Position numbers and translations under genes: made by a program. Of a stretch of DNA of 64,000 nucleotides, positions 28,201-36,059 are shown one piece after another; the stretch's first letter is position 1; each line of letters opens with the position of its first letter. The DNA comes from Planktothrix sp. PCC 11201 (GTDB taxonomy: Bacteria; Cyanobacteriota; Cyanobacteriia; Cyanobacteriales; Microcoleaceae). The DNA lies in contig NZ_LT797709.1 in the NCBI RefSeq assembly GCF_900009135.1, positions 1 to 64,000 on the forward strand. The letters are read 5' to 3'. The notes under the pieces were generated by a model. It had not been told where the DNA came from. It did not search any database and saw only the letters and a program-made list of their open reading frames with translations.

Positions 28201-30221
28201 TGGGAGTTCAAGGAAGTGGGGACGGTAATCTAAGTTTGTACCGCAATTGGGGCTTGACCAGTCCTGACAATCGGGTGCAAAAAGATTACTTTGCTATGCA
28301 GGCATCGACTCGCACTAATATGCAGGCTGGTAAGTTGTATCAGGTGAGAACTAAATCTGATGATGGGACTCGGTTCTTACTCAAGAATGTCAAGACGGGT
28401 GAAGTTAAAACTATTGAACAATTAGGTGGCTGGAGTGGTGGAGATTGGCGGGGTCGTGGTGCTGATGAACCAAATAAGATAATTTACTTCAAAGTACCTG
28501 ATTCGGGTGATTACGATTTCTATGTCCAGTATTACGAAAATGATGGGGGTTCTACAGTTGATATTTCAATGGGTGAAGTTAAGCCAGTTGACGGTTTCTA
28601 TGACAGCGATCGGACAAATTGGAAATCCAGTGTTTACTGGTGGGATCGGACTAAAGCGGGCGATCCACCTTTAGATTTCCAAAAAGCAGAAAATAAGATA
28701 GGGGTTTACAATCTGGGTAAAAATGACCGCAGTGATGGTAAAAAGGGTATCAGCCTGGATTGGCGCAGCAAGCTTCCTAATAATGACGTTACCTTGCCAA
28801 AAAACAATTTTGCTATCAGCAGCTACACTCAGGCTCGTTTTGAACAAGGTAAAAAGTACACAGCATGGGTGTATTCAGATGATGGATATCAGCTATATGC
28901 TATCAACCGCAGTACGGGTCAACGAGTTAATATCACGCCTAGTAATGAGTGGAAAAAAGATGCTTACGGGAAGCATCAACCAATTGATATCAACGTTCCA
29001 CCCGGTGATTATGATGTTTATTTTAATTACTTTGATGGGGGTGGTGATGCTTATTTTGACTTGTCTTGGGAGGGGGTTGCTTCTTCTTCACCAAAAATTG
29101 ATCTTCCTTCTGGAAGTAGTGGTATTGATGTATCTAATAACAATGGTTATGTAGATTGGCAAAAAGTGAGAAATGCAGGTAACTTATTTGCTTTTATGAA
29201 AGCAACAGAAGGTACAGGCTACACCTATAATCGCTTTTTCCAAAACTTGCAACAGATCCGACAAGTTGGTATGCGTCCTGGTGCTTATCACTTCTTTGTT
29301 TCTAATGTTAATGGACAGGAACTTAGCGGTGAAGAGCAAGCTAACTATTTTCTCAATGCTGTAGGAACTATAGGGAAAGATGATCTTCCTCCTGTGTTGG
29401 ATTTAGAAGAATATGATGGCAGGCCTGAATACAGTTGGAAAAACATAACTTTAGAAGCTCGTTTAAAGCTTGTCAAGCAATGGTTAGATACAGTTGAACA
29501 GAAGACAGGACGCAAGCCGATAATTTATACAAATCCGGGCTTCTGGAGATATTATATGGGGGATTCTAAAGACTTCGCAGAATACCCATTATGGATTGCC
29601 AACTATGGTGTAAGTCAACCTGATATTCCGGGTGGCTGGAAGAATTATGCTATTTGGCAATATTCTGAGACAGGTCAGGTAGATGGGGTAAGTGGAAATG
29701 TAGACTTGAATAAATTTTCTTCTTTGAATGAGATTGCTGCCCCTAGTGGCGGTTCCAACAATGGTGGTGGCACTATCAATCCTGGAGGCAACAACGGTGG
29801 CAGTGGAACTTCTTCAAATCCAAATCTGACTCAACTGCTAAACGGTCAACTTACGGGCAACTATATAGATGTAGACCGTGCCTATGGTAATCAATGTTGG
29901 GATTTAGTTGCTTATGTGACAGGACAAACGGGATTAACAACAAATTGGAAACGCAGCGTCAATGTCATGTCCAGTGGAAATATCCCAATTGGAACTGCTA
30001 TTGCAACTTTTCTGGGTCCAAATGGTACTTACGATACACCACCCTATTACAACAACCAACACACCGGGATTTTTGCCGGCTACGGCACTGAGAATGGATC
30101 ACCTGGCTTTTACATCTGGCAGCAGAATTGGCCAATAGGTTCGTCTGTGCAAAAGGGCTTTATCAAAGCTAGTGGTTCAGGAGTTTATAATGCAAACAAT
30201 TACCATGTAATTCAGTTCTGA
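22257..30221 (+). CDS. Giant modular protein: DUF4114, subtilisin, PPC/PA14-like, GH25 muramidase, CHAP-like domain
   Basis: A single open frame encodes 2654 residues (ATG 22257; a TTG at 22206 is less likely). In order: an acidic N-terminal region (1-297); a DUF4114 domain (about 298-517) with [19 protein letters not shown]; 22 units of a 15-residue Glu-rich repeat (553-880); a helical stretch; a subtilisin S8 domain (about 1030-1320) with Asp1040, His1078, Asn1182 and Ser1259; a PPC-like beta domain; a second with a calcium-loop motif [12 protein letters not shown]; a [12 protein letters not shown] module; two PA14-like modules (about 1948-2275); a GH25 lysozyme domain (2282-2495) with Asp2291, Asp2382 and Glu2384; a Gly/Asn linker; and a papain-like CHAP/BPSL0067-like domain with Cys2547 and His2602. 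Every catalytic residue seems present. There is no classic signal peptide, so export is by an unknown route. It is probably a secreted or surface lytic protein acting on proteins and peptidoglycan. Confidence 0.85.
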   Translation: MASRKGFFGSRAPQHQQSFILEPILTPSGFIDGGDDTPDPVNVDLVTPLDDEFEISVDEGDVIDGGEDLAIHPQEIPDILADDDLEEIAFVTHLDSDPDITDGSQDLVGEDLDTLDTPSPEDPQNSENVAETDPKLLETQDFNPVAEVTEESNIPENSDSQTSLNLTDTFTEEKTADSVSQVDQTNNSISELDPDQVAANSLEESNDFEELSLDINTETQDVNTLEETEQSEELSILNEAELQSQTEVNGQQIEPESELESDHLTTSEVEGEPATEIIPTEQIDAESEVDVVDAIATSTPNFKFDSGVFTVDETGEVGIDYLFDGGKYKGQLAIFSLEGMEQFEPGSSDFIQEAASRALSNSELGYIVISDATEGAKFSGKLSNEVDWNQGEYQGVKTFNMQAGDQFAIMLVPNGKVAQVFQNPDAEGSLRPLFSLATANPEDGFNVGQIADVTGDGNTFVMEDVRVDGNTDKDYNDIVFQVRGATGKAVHLDEVINPAKDWRTSDLGEGLIAYAKPYITPEDPLPEIEDDLASLLDELDGLLADDFDFEPETEPEVVVAETNPELETEPEVIVAETIPESEAEPEVIVAETTPESETEPEVVVAETTPESETEPEVVVAENNPESETKPEVVVAETIPELETESEVIVAETIPELETESEVIVAETTPESETESEVIVAETTPESETEVIVAETTPELETEPEVIVAENNPESETEPEVIVAENNSGLETEPEVIVAENNPESEAEPEVIVAETNPESETEPEVIVAENTPESETEAEVVVAENNPESETEPEVIVAENNPESETEPEVVVAETTPELETEPEVIVAENNPESETEPEAIVAETNPESETEPGVVVTETNPESETEPEVIVAEDNQDLIEETEPIVIGSEQNDTLTKVETPEYPTETINNPEEISSDNNPIVPLNITQNNIQTTEIKITPIVPQEPNNPLVDRLENLTQQLRHQTVSEQPVNQTLITRLEQLTTQLQNKPSTSLNSTALQLIEKLEAKLGTQPPIPATVEPPVQFEFATEKQPLVGVIDTGFSGNNPDIDYTRITWGSDKVDGDADPTLSAGEGNEHGTHVLGIIAAQQNNGIGIDGINDNAPIWAGRAIGSGKWAESLVEFVDAAKASGQPNAVVNLSLDLTQINPDGSVTTRYELTPQERAAIEYARQNGVLIVAASGNDGGVMSVLGQASQEFDNIITVGAAQRINDQIALSKAYDRADYSSYGRGLDIMADGGTVENPVLSTTGDGVGTMAGTSVATAKVTGAVSQVWAANPELSYRQVIEILKQTATDLGVTGFDQETGAGLLNIAAAVQLAKVTTPEVYNPTPWVTPDTWSGEGKVTPEERAAQGGTSLATATVQTAPNFSERDRVDSNQPDKYYQFTVNEPGYVKWNLTSLNPVSGFPTPPNVTIIKADGKPGSHIFSKGIGISLSSSVIGEGQTSFSGGDFYDPGTYYLKVGSGAGSTFKDYNISTQFTADQVSSFAGNVQYRTQPYYSLDDSLQSPIFSGPAVSELNNLAGVVTYDEINFNNRIAKYGFEVKESGKFRINLNSPNGKMELSVKKFIGSEDRPVQLSGLGVAANSNQWLELELNKGRYDIEVKTPSNYWQEPDWTWAKQTLVRPYTLNATFTPNAPQPGQGKVPSSAGVFDKTVVSNGVVNHYYKNGHLTVQPSGQASWYGYPMIVISGSAQRINEPLTDPDGNYSIQTAANLFYSNLDLGDGIDIRRALGSIGGNDLSDFHKFSLNSLKLVNFQLSQLTNGAKLELIQDRNGNGQVDFGEAITTSDPGLNPRSSFSFDRILRAGNYYLRVSPGSSGATTKYQVDVAERSPENQVIAGYNSDYYLVQNAQLRPIPNQETLNALKINPNTVKRFSNEDLARIPQGNPLPSRKDGDVFRDQSGNIYLMQSGKGYLVSDLDTLRAIGINETAMATFPESDLKDIRSGEPYVLLNHWKASFINRNAGNVSQLYNIGDFNNPVATLDLGVQGSGDGNLSLYRNWGLTSPDNRVQKDYFAMQASTRTNMQAGKLYQVRTKSDDGTRFLLKNVKTGEVKTIEQLGGWSGGDWRGRGADEPNKIIYFKVPDSGDYDFYVQYYENDGGSTVDISMGEVKPVDGFYDSDRTNWKSSVYWWDRTKAGDPPLDFQKAENKIGVYNLGKNDRSDGKKGISLDWRSKLPNNDVTLPKNNFAISSYTQARFEQGKKYTAWVYSDDGYQLYAINRSTGQRVNITPSNEWKKDAYGKHQPIDINVPPGDYDVYFNYFDGGGDAYFDLSWEGVASSSPKIDLPSGSSGIDVSNNNGYVDWQKVRNAGNLFAFMKATEGTGYTYNRFFQNLQQIRQVGMRPGAYHFFVSNVNGQELSGEEQANYFLNAVGTIGKDDLPPVLDLEEYDGRPEYSWKNITLEARLKLVKQWLDTVEQKTGRKPIIYTNPGFWRYYMGDSKDFAEYPLWIANYGVSQPDIPGGWKNYAIWQYSETGQVDGVSGNVDLNKFSSLNEIAAPSGGSNNGGGTINPGGNNGGSGTSSNPNLTQLLNGQLTGNYIDVDRAYGNQCWDLVAYVTGQTGLTTNWKRSVNVMSSGNIPIGTAIATFLGPNGTYDTPPYYNNQHTGIFAGYGTENGSPGFYIWQQNWPIGSSVQKGFIKASGSGVYNANNYHVIQF
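23913..24896 (+). repeat. 45-bp coding tandem repeat, about 22 units
   Basis: The unit encodes [15 protein letters not shown] with variants (ETTPESE, ETIPELE). One unit (around 24321) lacks six bases. The frame is kept throughout. The repeats form an acidic spacer between the DUF4114 and protease parts of the giant protein and are likely to vary in number between strains. Confidence 0.95.
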
Positions 30222-30550
30222 GTATGACAACATTTAGAGCAATATGTCAGTAGTAGTTGTAGAGTACGTTGGATGGAGAGGGCGATCGCCTTTTAGGATA
30301 GAGAAACTGCGATCGCTCTTTATTTCTTTATCTCAAATTAGTTGTTTTTCCTCATCATTTCTTCTAACAAAATCGGAGGGCTTTCATCATAGAATACTTG
30401 CTTGTTGTCAATCGTTTCATCCCTAAATCTGCCACAAGATTAACAGCAGGTTTAGCCAGCACTGCGATGCGACGCATTTTATGTATTTATTTTTCTCAAA
30501 TCAGAAGTAAAATGAGACAAAGCTATCTAAGCCTCCCAATCTAACTAACC
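30222..30550. other. Gap holding repeat copy 1, no supported gene
   Basis: The 329 bases contain several HIP1 sites and the first copy of the ~175-base repeat (30333-30504). A 60-codon frame at 30244 has no coding features and is not called. Confidence 0.6.
30333..30504 (+). repeat. Island repeat, copy 1
   Basis: First of three direct copies of a ~175-base sequence that starts TCAAATTAGTTGTTTTTCCT and ends TTTTTCTCAAATCAGA. It contains an open frame for about 40 residues including VNRFIPKSATRLTAGLAS. In this copy the start position reads ATA instead of ATG or GTG. Confidence 0.85.
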
Positions 30551-30763
30551 ATGCAAACTTTAACATTTGACAGCATTTTAGACGCGATCGAAACCTTGTC
30601 TATAGACGAACAAACCGCTCTGCTTGTCATTATGCACCGAAGACTTAGCGATCGCCGTCGCACCGAAATTGCCGCTAACATTGCACAAGGAAAACAGGAC
30701 TATCAATCTGGAAACATCTTTAGAGGTACAGTTGATGAAGCGATCGCGGAGCTAAACCGTTGA
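30551..30763 (+). CDS. Probable antitoxin of a RelE-type pair
   Basis: The 70-residue protein (LDAIETLSIDEQTALLVIMH, then RRRTEIAANIAQGKQDYQSG) matches the small cyanobacterial antitoxins found directly before YafQ/RelE-type toxins. It is largely helical, with a C-terminal part (GTVDEAIAELNR) that would wrap the toxin. Its stop overlaps the toxin start (TTGA), the tight coupling usual for such modules. The DNA-binding fold is not obvious from sequence. Confidence 0.75.
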   Translation: MQTLTFDSILDAIETLSIDEQTALLVIMHRRLSDRRRTEIAANIAQGKQDYQSGNIFRGTVDEAIAELNR

Positions 30764-31044
30764 AAACTATCACTTTTACTTCATATTTTAAACGTGCCTA
30801 CAAAGCCCTCATCCGTAAACACCCAGAGCTACAACCCAAAGTTGAAGATGTCTTGAGACTTTTGGCAGAAAACTCTTTCGATCCATCACTGCAAACACAC
30901 AAACTCAAAGGTCAATTAGCTGGCTCTTGGGCTTGTACTGTGGAATATGACTGTCGGATTGTATTTGATTTTGTTGAGAATCCAGAGTCGGGAGATGAAG
31001 AAATTCTCTTGCTCGACATTGGCAGTCACGATCAGGTGTATTGA
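30760..31044 (+). CDS. RelE/YafQ-family toxin (mRNA interferase)
   Basis: The 94-residue protein shows the RelE-superfamily pattern: FKRAYKALIRKHPELQPKVEDVL, then DPSLQTHKLKGQLAGSWACTV, EYDCRIVFDF, and the terminal LLDIGSHDQVY. YafQ-type toxins cut mRNA on the ribosome; the conserved His and the Arg of DCRIVFDF are there. Translation starts at TTG 30760, overlapping the antitoxin stop. The module lies between two copies of the island repeat. Confidence 0.85.
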   Translation: MKTITFTSYFKRAYKALIRKHPELQPKVEDVLRLLAENSFDPSLQTHKLKGQLAGSWACTVEYDCRIVFDFVENPESGDEEILLLDIGSHDQVY

Positions 31045-31123
31045 AAATGTTGGCTTATGCGATCGCCTTTTTCTATCTGCCATAGTCAAGGGCGATCGCT
31101 CTATTGTCACCTCAACATATTGC

Positions 31124-31297
31124 TCAAATTAGTTGTTTTTCCTGATCATTTCTTCTAACAATATCGGAGGGCTTTTATCGTGGAATACTTGCTTATTATC
31201 AATCGTTTCATCCCTAAATCTGCCACAAGATTAACAGTAGGTTTAGCCAGCACTGCGATGCGACGCATTTTATGTATTTATTTTTCTCAAATCAGAG
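31124..31297 (+). repeat. Island repeat, copy 2, with short frame 31180-31314
   Basis: Second direct copy, 791 bases after copy 1. Here the internal frame begins GTG at 31180 with GGAGGG nine bases upstream and runs for 44 codons to a TGA at 31312-31314. The residues INRFIPKSATRLTVGLAS differ from copy 1 only conservatively (Val to Ile, Ala to Val). Whether it is translated is unknown. Confidence 0.8.
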
Positions 31298-31339
31298 CGA
31301 TAGGGCTAACGTGACGCAGCGCGATCGCTCTTTCTCCAC

Positions 31340-31513
31340 CTAAGAAACCTGCTTTAATCGCTTGAGACGTTGTTCTCTAATATTACGTTCTAACATTTCA
31401 ATCACCTCTTGTAACTCCAAACCAGCTAACTCCATATCTTGACAAGCACGATGGGCCTTCGCGAGAGTCCGCTTTACCTGTTGTGGATCGGGCAAAAAGG
31501 GTGTTTCATTCAT
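31340..31513 (-). CDS. Small unknown protein, second gene of a coupled pair
   Basis: The 57-residue protein starts MNETPFLPDPQQVKRTLAKA and is then wholly helical, with a basic C-terminus (REQRLKRLKQVS). Its ATG at 31513 overlaps the stop of the upstream gene as ATGA, so translation is coupled. I do not recognise the family. The size, the pairing and the position between island repeats resemble toxin-antitoxin modules, but no toxin fold is evident. Confidence 0.6.
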   Translation of the reverse strand: MNETPFLPDPQQVKRTLAKAHRACQDMELAGLELQEVIEMLERNIREQRLKRLKQVS

Positions 31514-31854
31514 AATAAATTCCAATCCGCTTTAATTTCTTGTGTACTACGTTCCAAGGCGGGAACCCTGCTAGAGATACTAACAATCCTATCATCTAAT
31601 AATGTTAACAGATCGGGAGTAGCCCTGGGCTGTGATTCCGCAATCCGCATTTGTAAGATAGACAGTTGAGAAAATCGTTGTTTAGCTTGCTCGGCGATTT
31701 CAGTCAGTTGCTCCAATGCACCCAATGTACTCTCCGTCTCTCCAAAACGCTCCAATAAGTCTAACTCAGTAGCCTTAGCTTCATCCACAATATCTAATAA
31801 TCGTTGTTTGAAATCCCAAATAATTGCCCGACGCTCTGGGGGTAATTTCGCCAT
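31510..31854 (-). CDS. Unknown coiled-coil protein, first gene of a coupled pair
   Basis: The 114-residue protein is rich in Leu, Glu and Arg and predicted helical nearly throughout (FKQRLLDIVDEAKATELDLL, LEQLTEIAEQAKQRF). A central Pro-containing break (ESQPRATPDLLTLLDD) suggests a helical hairpin. There is no membrane segment. It overlaps the 57-residue gene by four bases. I can assign no function. Confidence 0.6.
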   Translation of the reverse strand: MAKLPPERRAIIWDFKQRLLDIVDEAKATELDLLERFGETESTLGALEQLTEIAEQAKQRFSQLSILQMRIAESQPRATPDLLTLLDDRIVSISSRVPALERSTQEIKADWNLL

Positions 31855-32006
31855 CTTGTGATCGTGAATCAGTAACAGTAGGTATTATAGGGATAAAGTA
31901 CCCTCAATCATTCAGTTTTTGTGAAAGGGCTTTAAAAAGCGTGGCCTCAGCCCTATCGCTCTTTTGGGGATGGGAAGGCGCGATCGCTTTTCACCTCACA
32001 TATTGC

Positions 32007-32184
32007 TCAAATTAGTTGTTTTTCCTGATCATTTCTTCTCACAATATCGGAGAGCTTTGATCATGGAAAACTTGCTTGTTGTTAATCGTTTCATCCCTAA
32101 ATCTGCCACAAAATTAACAGCAGGTTTAGCCAGCACTGCGATGCGACGCTTTTTATTGATATCTTTTTCTCAAATCAGAGCGAT
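32007..32184 (+). repeat. Island repeat, copy 3
   Basis: Third direct copy, 883 bases after copy 2. The internal frame here starts at an ATG (32063) behind a CGGAGAG sequence and reads MENLLVVNRFIPKSATKLTA. It then runs on through the antisense of the DUF559 gene, so only its first ~40 codons correspond to the repeat. Confidence 0.8.
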
Positions 32185-32593
32185 CATACTCCACTCTTAT
32201 CCCCCCCTTTTTAAGGGGGTTAGGGGGGATCAAACCCAACAACTCCCCACAAACCCCCTCAAAACTCTGCAACACCTCAACATTCGTAAACCTAACAACT
32301 TTCAATTCATACCCTTCTAAAATCACAGTTCTTTCTGCATCATATAGTTTCCCTTGTTCGGTAAAATGACTATCCCCATCTATCTCAATCACCAATTTCA
32401 AAGCAGCACAATAAAAATCGACAATAAAATTATCAATGGGTCTTTGTCTCAACACCCGAAACGGAAAATGTCTCAAAAAATCTTGCCAAAGTTTACGTTC
32501 TGCTGGGGTGGCATTTTGTCGCAGTTGTTGAGCAATGGGTGTCAGTTTAGAATTATAAGGAAGATGGAAGTTGGAGTTATTGAATCTGGGCAT
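32153..32593 (-). CDS. DUF559 nuclease-fold protein with a repeat-derived tail
   Basis: The 146-residue protein has the DUF559 (very-short-patch-repair/restriction endonuclease-like) core: ATPAERKLWQDFLRHFPFRVLRQ, then FIVDFYCAALKLVIEIDGDSH with Asp59, Glu70 and Asp72, and LKVVRFTNVEVLQSFEGV. Family members are mostly of unknown role. The true domain ends near residue 120; residues 121-134 (LIPPNPLKKGGIRV) are encoded by a CCCCCTTTTTAAGGGGG palindrome at 32199-32231, and the last residues by the edge of island repeat copy 3. Confidence 0.85.
   Translation of the reverse strand: MPRFNNSNFHLPYNSKLTPIAQQLRQNATPAERKLWQDFLRHFPFRVLRQRPIDNFIVDFYCAALKLVIEIDGDSHFTEQGKLYDAERTVILEGYELKVVRFTNVEVLQSFEGVCGELLGLIPPNPLKKGGIRVEYDRSDLRKRYQ
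32199..32231. repeat. REP-like palindrome inside the DUF559 3' end
   Basis: CCCCCCCTTTTTAAGGGGG followed by TTAGGGGGGATC, a member of the same palindrome family as 19372-19411. It is read through in frame as part of the DUF559 C-terminus. Confidence 0.8.
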
Positions 32594-33595
32594 GATCCCC
32601 CCTAGCCCCCCTTAATAAGGGGGGGATAAGATGTTAGGAGGAATTATAGGTTAAGTTGAGGAGGGTATAGGATGTTGATGGAAATTTGTGTTAAAGAGAG
32701 CGTCTTAAAGCCCCCCTTCTCAATGGGGGTTTGGGGGGATCTCCACTTAGATTATCCGAAGAAGATCCCCCCTAGCCCCCCTTAAAAAGGGGGGACAAGA
32801 TGTTAGGAGGAATTATAGGTTAAGTTGAGGAGGGATAAGATGTTGATGGCAATTTGTGTTAAAAAGGGCGATCGCTTACCTCTTAAAGCCCCCCTTCTCA
32901 AGGGGGGTTTGGGGGGATCTCCACCTAGATTACCCGAAGAAGATCCCCCCTAGCCCCCCTTAAAAAGGGGGGGACAAGATGTTAGGAGGAATTATAGGTT
33001 AAGTTGAGGAGGGAATAAGATATTAAGAGTAATTTGTGTTAAAGAGAGCGATCGCTTACCTCTTAAAGCCCCCCTTCTCAATGGGGGTTGGGGGGATCTT
33101 CACTTATATTATCCGAAGAAGATCCCCCCTAGCCCCCCTTAAAAAGGGGGGGACAAGATGTTAGGAGGAATTATAGGTGAAGTTGAGGAGGGATAAGATG
33201 TTGATGGTAATTTGTGTTAAAGAGGGCGATCGCTTACCTCTTAAAGCCCCCTTTCTCAAGGGGGGTTTGGGGGGATCTCCACCTAGATTACCCGAAGAAG
33301 ATCCCCCCTAGCCCCCCTTAAAAAGGGGGGGACAAGATGTTAGGAGGAATTATAGGTTAAGTTGAGGAGGGAATAAGATATTAAGAGTAATTTGTGTTAA
33401 AGAGAGCGATCGCTTACCTCTTAAAGCCCCCCTTCTCAATGGGGGTTGGGGGGATCTTCACTTATATTATCCGAAGAAGATCCCCCCTAGCCCCCCTTAA
33501 AAAGGGGGGGACAAGATGTTAGGAGGAATTATAGGTTAAGTTGAGGAGGGATAAGATGTTGATGGTAATTTGTGTTAAAGAGGGCGATCGCATTC
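32594..33595. repeat. Six-unit 179-bp tandem array of REP-containing repeats
   Basis: GATCCCCCCTAGCCCCCCTT recurs at 32594, 32764, 32942, 33121, 33300 and 33479; spacings are 170, 178, 179, 179 and 179. Each unit has this palindrome half, a TTAGGAGGAATTATAGGT stretch, usually a HIP1 site (GCGATCGCTTACC), and a second palindrome (AAGCCCCCCTTCTCAA). The last unit is truncated. The 1.1 kb from 32594 to 33693 holds no gene besides this array and the VapBC promoter. Confidence 0.95.
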
Positions 33596-33631
33596 TATTT
33601 ATTCAAAGCCAACTATAAATAACAAAAAGAA

Positions 33632-33671
33632 TTGACAAATTATCTCAATCAATATATAATTGAGATAATTT
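33632..33671 (+). promoter_or_regulatory. Consensus promoter and palindromic operator of the VapBC-type pair
   Basis: TTGACA (33632-33637), exactly 17 bases, then TATAAT (33655-33660): both boxes are perfect sigma-70 consensus. Over it lies a perfect 13-base inverted repeat, AAATTATCTCAAT (33637-33649) and its complement at 33659-33671, with a nine-base spacer. It is the expected operator for autorepression by the toxin-antitoxin complex. Confidence 0.85.
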
Positions 33672-33693
33672 ATATATCAATTTGTTAAAAATA

Positions 33694-33981
33694 ATGAATA
33701 CTATTGAATTGCGAAAGCACATCGAGCAAAGTCTTTTAAAAATTTCGGCAGATAACCTCAAGATAATAGCTGAATTTGTTGAATTTATTAAACAAAAAGA
33801 AAACGCTAAAAATATTGATTATCCATCACCAGAAAATATTTCTTACAAACCCGCTTCTGGTCAGTCGGTATTGCGACACGCTGGTCAGTGGGTTGGTGAT
33901 GACTTACAAAACTGCCTTGATTTAGTTAATCAAACCAGAGGAAAAGTATCGGTCAATAGACATATTAATCCTTTTAAATAA
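33694..33981 (+). CDS. Antitoxin of a VapBC-type pair
   Basis: The 95-residue protein starts MNTIELRKHIEQSLLKISAD, a helical N-terminus common to cyanobacterial antitoxins, and ends with a flexible toxin-binding segment (RHAGQWVGDDLQNCLDLV). ATG 33694 is preferred over TTG 33682. The last base of its stop codon is the first base of the toxin ATG. It probably binds the palindrome at 33637-33671. Confidence 0.8.
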   Translation: MNTIELRKHIEQSLLKISADNLKIIAEFVEFIKQKENAKNIDYPSPENISYKPASGQSVLRHAGQWVGDDLQNCLDLVNQTRGKVSVNRHINPFK

Positions 33982-34427
33982 TGTATCTTTTAGACACCAA
34001 TCATTGTAGCCTTATTCTCCTCAATAACCAAGCCGTTATCCAAAACATAGAACAGGTAGGAGAAACTAATATAGCTACCTCTATTATTACAGCAGGTGAG
34101 CTAATTTATATGGCAGAAAATTCCACTAATAAAGATCAAAATTTAACCCTAATAAACCAGTTTATTGAAGATATTAGAGTTTATTATATTGATCAAGAAA
34201 CCGCTAAATTCTATGGACAAATTAAAGCTGCCTTAATCAAGGAATTTGGCCCCCAACAAAAAACGAAACGAAAAACAACTAAAATAACAGAATTAGGTTT
34301 TGATGAAAATGATCTCTGGATAGCTGCTATTGTTCGGCGTTATCATCTTACCCTAGTAACATCTGATAGTGACTTCAACCGCATCAAAACAGTTATCAGT
34401 TTTACCCTAGAAAACTGGAGAATATAA
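33981..34427 (+). CDS. vapC: VapC-type PIN-domain toxin
   Basis: The 148-residue PIN-domain ribonuclease carries the four acidic residues of the active site: Asp5 (LLDTNHC), Glu40 (AGELIYM), Asp111 (NDLWIAA) and Asp129 (TSDSDF). A basic insert (QQKTKRKTTK, about 92-101) may contact RNA. VapC toxins cleave tRNA or rRNA; the target here is unknown. It is translationally coupled to the antitoxin and expressed from the consensus promoter at 33632. Confidence 0.88.
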   Translation: MYLLDTNHCSLILLNNQAVIQNIEQVGETNIATSIITAGELIYMAENSTNKDQNLTLINQFIEDIRVYYIDQETAKFYGQIKAALIKEFGPQQKTKRKTTKITELGFDENDLWIAAIVRRYHLTLVTSDSDFNRIKTVISFTLENWRI

Positions 34428-34490
34428 AGTATTGCGATCGCATTCTCCCCAAAGTGCTCATTTTTAATAAAAATTTTACCTAATAAACCC

Positions 34491-34519
34491 TTGACTTATC
34501 CCTAAAAGTTTAATAGAAT
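34491..34519 (+). promoter_or_regulatory. Strong sigma-70 promoter of the M50/HlyD/GT4 operon
   Basis: TTGACT (34491-34496), 17 bases, TAGAAT (34514-34519): each box matches consensus in five of six positions with ideal spacing. The first gene starts 22 bases after the -10 box. Confidence 0.7.
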
Positions 34520-34541
34520 GAATTAGTGCATCTAGGTAATC

Positions 34542-36023
34542 ATGAATGCTCATAATCCTCTCCCTGAATCCAACAGTTTAGACTGGATTTGTCCAGACTT
34601 AACTCTCTACTGGAAATTAGCAAAAGTTAAAAATTTTAATCAAATCGTTCTCAAAGCTAAACAAGGTCAAACTCACCATTTATTTTCATCTCAAGAAAGC
34701 TTTGCCCTGCGATATTTTACCGGACAATTCACGATTACAAAAGTTCAAAAAGTTTGTCAACAGGAATTTGGAGAAACCTTAGCTCCCAATTTTGTGATTA
34801 ACCTGCTACAAAAATTGATTGAACTCAATATATTAGCCTTGGATGAAGAAGAAAACGGCGAGAACCCAGACCTGGGGTTTTTAAATACCTCACTTAAAAA
34901 ACAGCCACTCTCCAAAGCCTCCTTAAAACTGAAAGATTGTGTGCAGTGGATAAAACACCCCGATGGATATTGGATTCTGCGGAACCCGGAAGATGTCAAA
35001 TTCATCCAAGTCACCGAACAAGATAAAACCATCATTGACCAACTGGGACATCAGCCGATGGCTGCGGTGGCTGTGGAATTCGGCATTTCCCAAAACCAGA
35101 TTAAATATTTGCTGCAAATGCTGACGGTAACGGCCATGTTGGAGGGAACCACACCGCCCCAACCCCCCAAACGCAAATTCAACCCGATGCAGTTGTTGTT
35201 TTTCCGCATTCCCCTGTTCAACCCTGACCCTTGGTTAAGCCGACATATCAAGGGTTTGCGGTGGATCTGGACTCAACCAGTTGGCCTGCTTCTGGGTGTG
35301 TTCCTGACCGTTGCCGCCCTGATGGGGTATTCCCAACACGGTGAACTGCTCCAAACTGGACAACAACTATTGGCCCATTCCCCCAGTTCTCTGCTGCTTC
35401 CCTTTGGGTTGTTGACGATGTTGGTTGTCACCCTGCACGAACTCGGACACGCCTTCACCCTCAAATATTACGGCGGCATTATTCCCCAAATTGGACTGTT
35501 GATGATTATGTTCATGCCCGCCGCCTATACAGATACTAGCGATAGTTATTGTTTAGTGAAGCGATATCAACGGGTTCTGGTCATCGGCGCGGGGGTTTTA
35601 GTCCAGTTAATCATAGCAGCAATTAGCCTATTTTTATGGAACGGGTCTAGCCCTGGAACCTGGTTAAATTTCCTCAGCTATTTGTTAATGTCGGCGGCTC
35701 TGTTCACCGTTGCCCTTAACCTCAACCCCCTGGCTAAATTTGATGGCTATTACCTCGCCGTTGCCCTGACTGGAATTAATAACCTCCGTAGTCGGTCGTT
35801 TGGATTTTATAAAAATTTATTCACCAGAAAACCAATTCAGGAGACGGGAAAAGATGCTCTAATTTTAGCGATTTATGCCCCTTTAAGTTTTGTCTATATC
35901 TACTTTGTGTTTGGATTTTTATTCGTTAGAATTGCTGACTGGTCATTCACGAATATTCCTATTTTATCATTAATGTTGTTGCTCATCTGGGCAATTTATT
36001 ATTTTCTCCCCCAAGACCGTTAA
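34542..36023 (+). CDS. M50-type membrane zinc metalloprotease
   Basis: The 493 residues have a soluble N-terminal half (1-225) that looks like one or two small winged-helix/PqqD-like domains (SSQESFALRYFTGQFTITKV; DKTIIDQLGHQPMAAVAVEF). A membrane half with about six segments follows. The zinc site is HELGH (299-303), and the third ligand region is the conserved LAKFDGYY with Asp401, as in the site-2 protease/YydH-like peptide metalloproteases. Such proteins pair with HlyD-type adaptors in peptide export or maturation. A HlyD gene follows after 36 bases. No ABC exporter or precursor peptide is seen. Confidence 0.85.
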   Translation: MNAHNPLPESNSLDWICPDLTLYWKLAKVKNFNQIVLKAKQGQTHHLFSSQESFALRYFTGQFTITKVQKVCQQEFGETLAPNFVINLLQKLIELNILALDEEENGENPDLGFLNTSLKKQPLSKASLKLKDCVQWIKHPDGYWILRNPEDVKFIQVTEQDKTIIDQLGHQPMAAVAVEFGISQNQIKYLLQMLTVTAMLEGTTPPQPPKRKFNPMQLLFFRIPLFNPDPWLSRHIKGLRWIWTQPVGLLLGVFLTVAALMGYSQHGELLQTGQQLLAHSPSSLLLPFGLLTMLVVTLHELGHAFTLKYYGGIIPQIGLLMIMFMPAAYTDTSDSYCLVKRYQRVLVIGAGVLVQLIIAAISLFLWNGSSPGTWLNFLSYLLMSAALFTVALNLNPLAKFDGYYLAVALTGINNLRSRSFGFYKNLFTRKPIQETGKDALILAIYAPLSFVYIYFVFGFLFVRIADWSFTNIPILSLMLLLIWAIYYFLPQDR

Positions 36024-36059
36024 CATTCAAAATTAACCCTTAAATTCGGAGATTTCACC

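Noticed and set aside
22257-30221. Prophage or lysis cassette because of the GH25/CHAP end
   Set aside because: There are no holin, tail, capsid, terminase or integrase genes around, and the domains are fused to a protease and DUF4114 in a single frame.
30244-30426. 60-codon frame after the giant gene
   Set aside because: It spans HIP1 sites and the start of repeat copy 1 in a different frame from the conserved one; no ribosome binding site or motif.
31964-32320. 118-residue plus-strand gene including island repeat copy 3
   Set aside because: After about 40 codons of the repeat it is antisense to the DUF559 gene and runs through a palindrome; only the repeat part could be meaningful and that is reported separately.
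32594-33595. Possible CRISPR array
   Set aside because: Units are ~179 bases, nearly identical throughout and without unique spacers; no cas genes are near.
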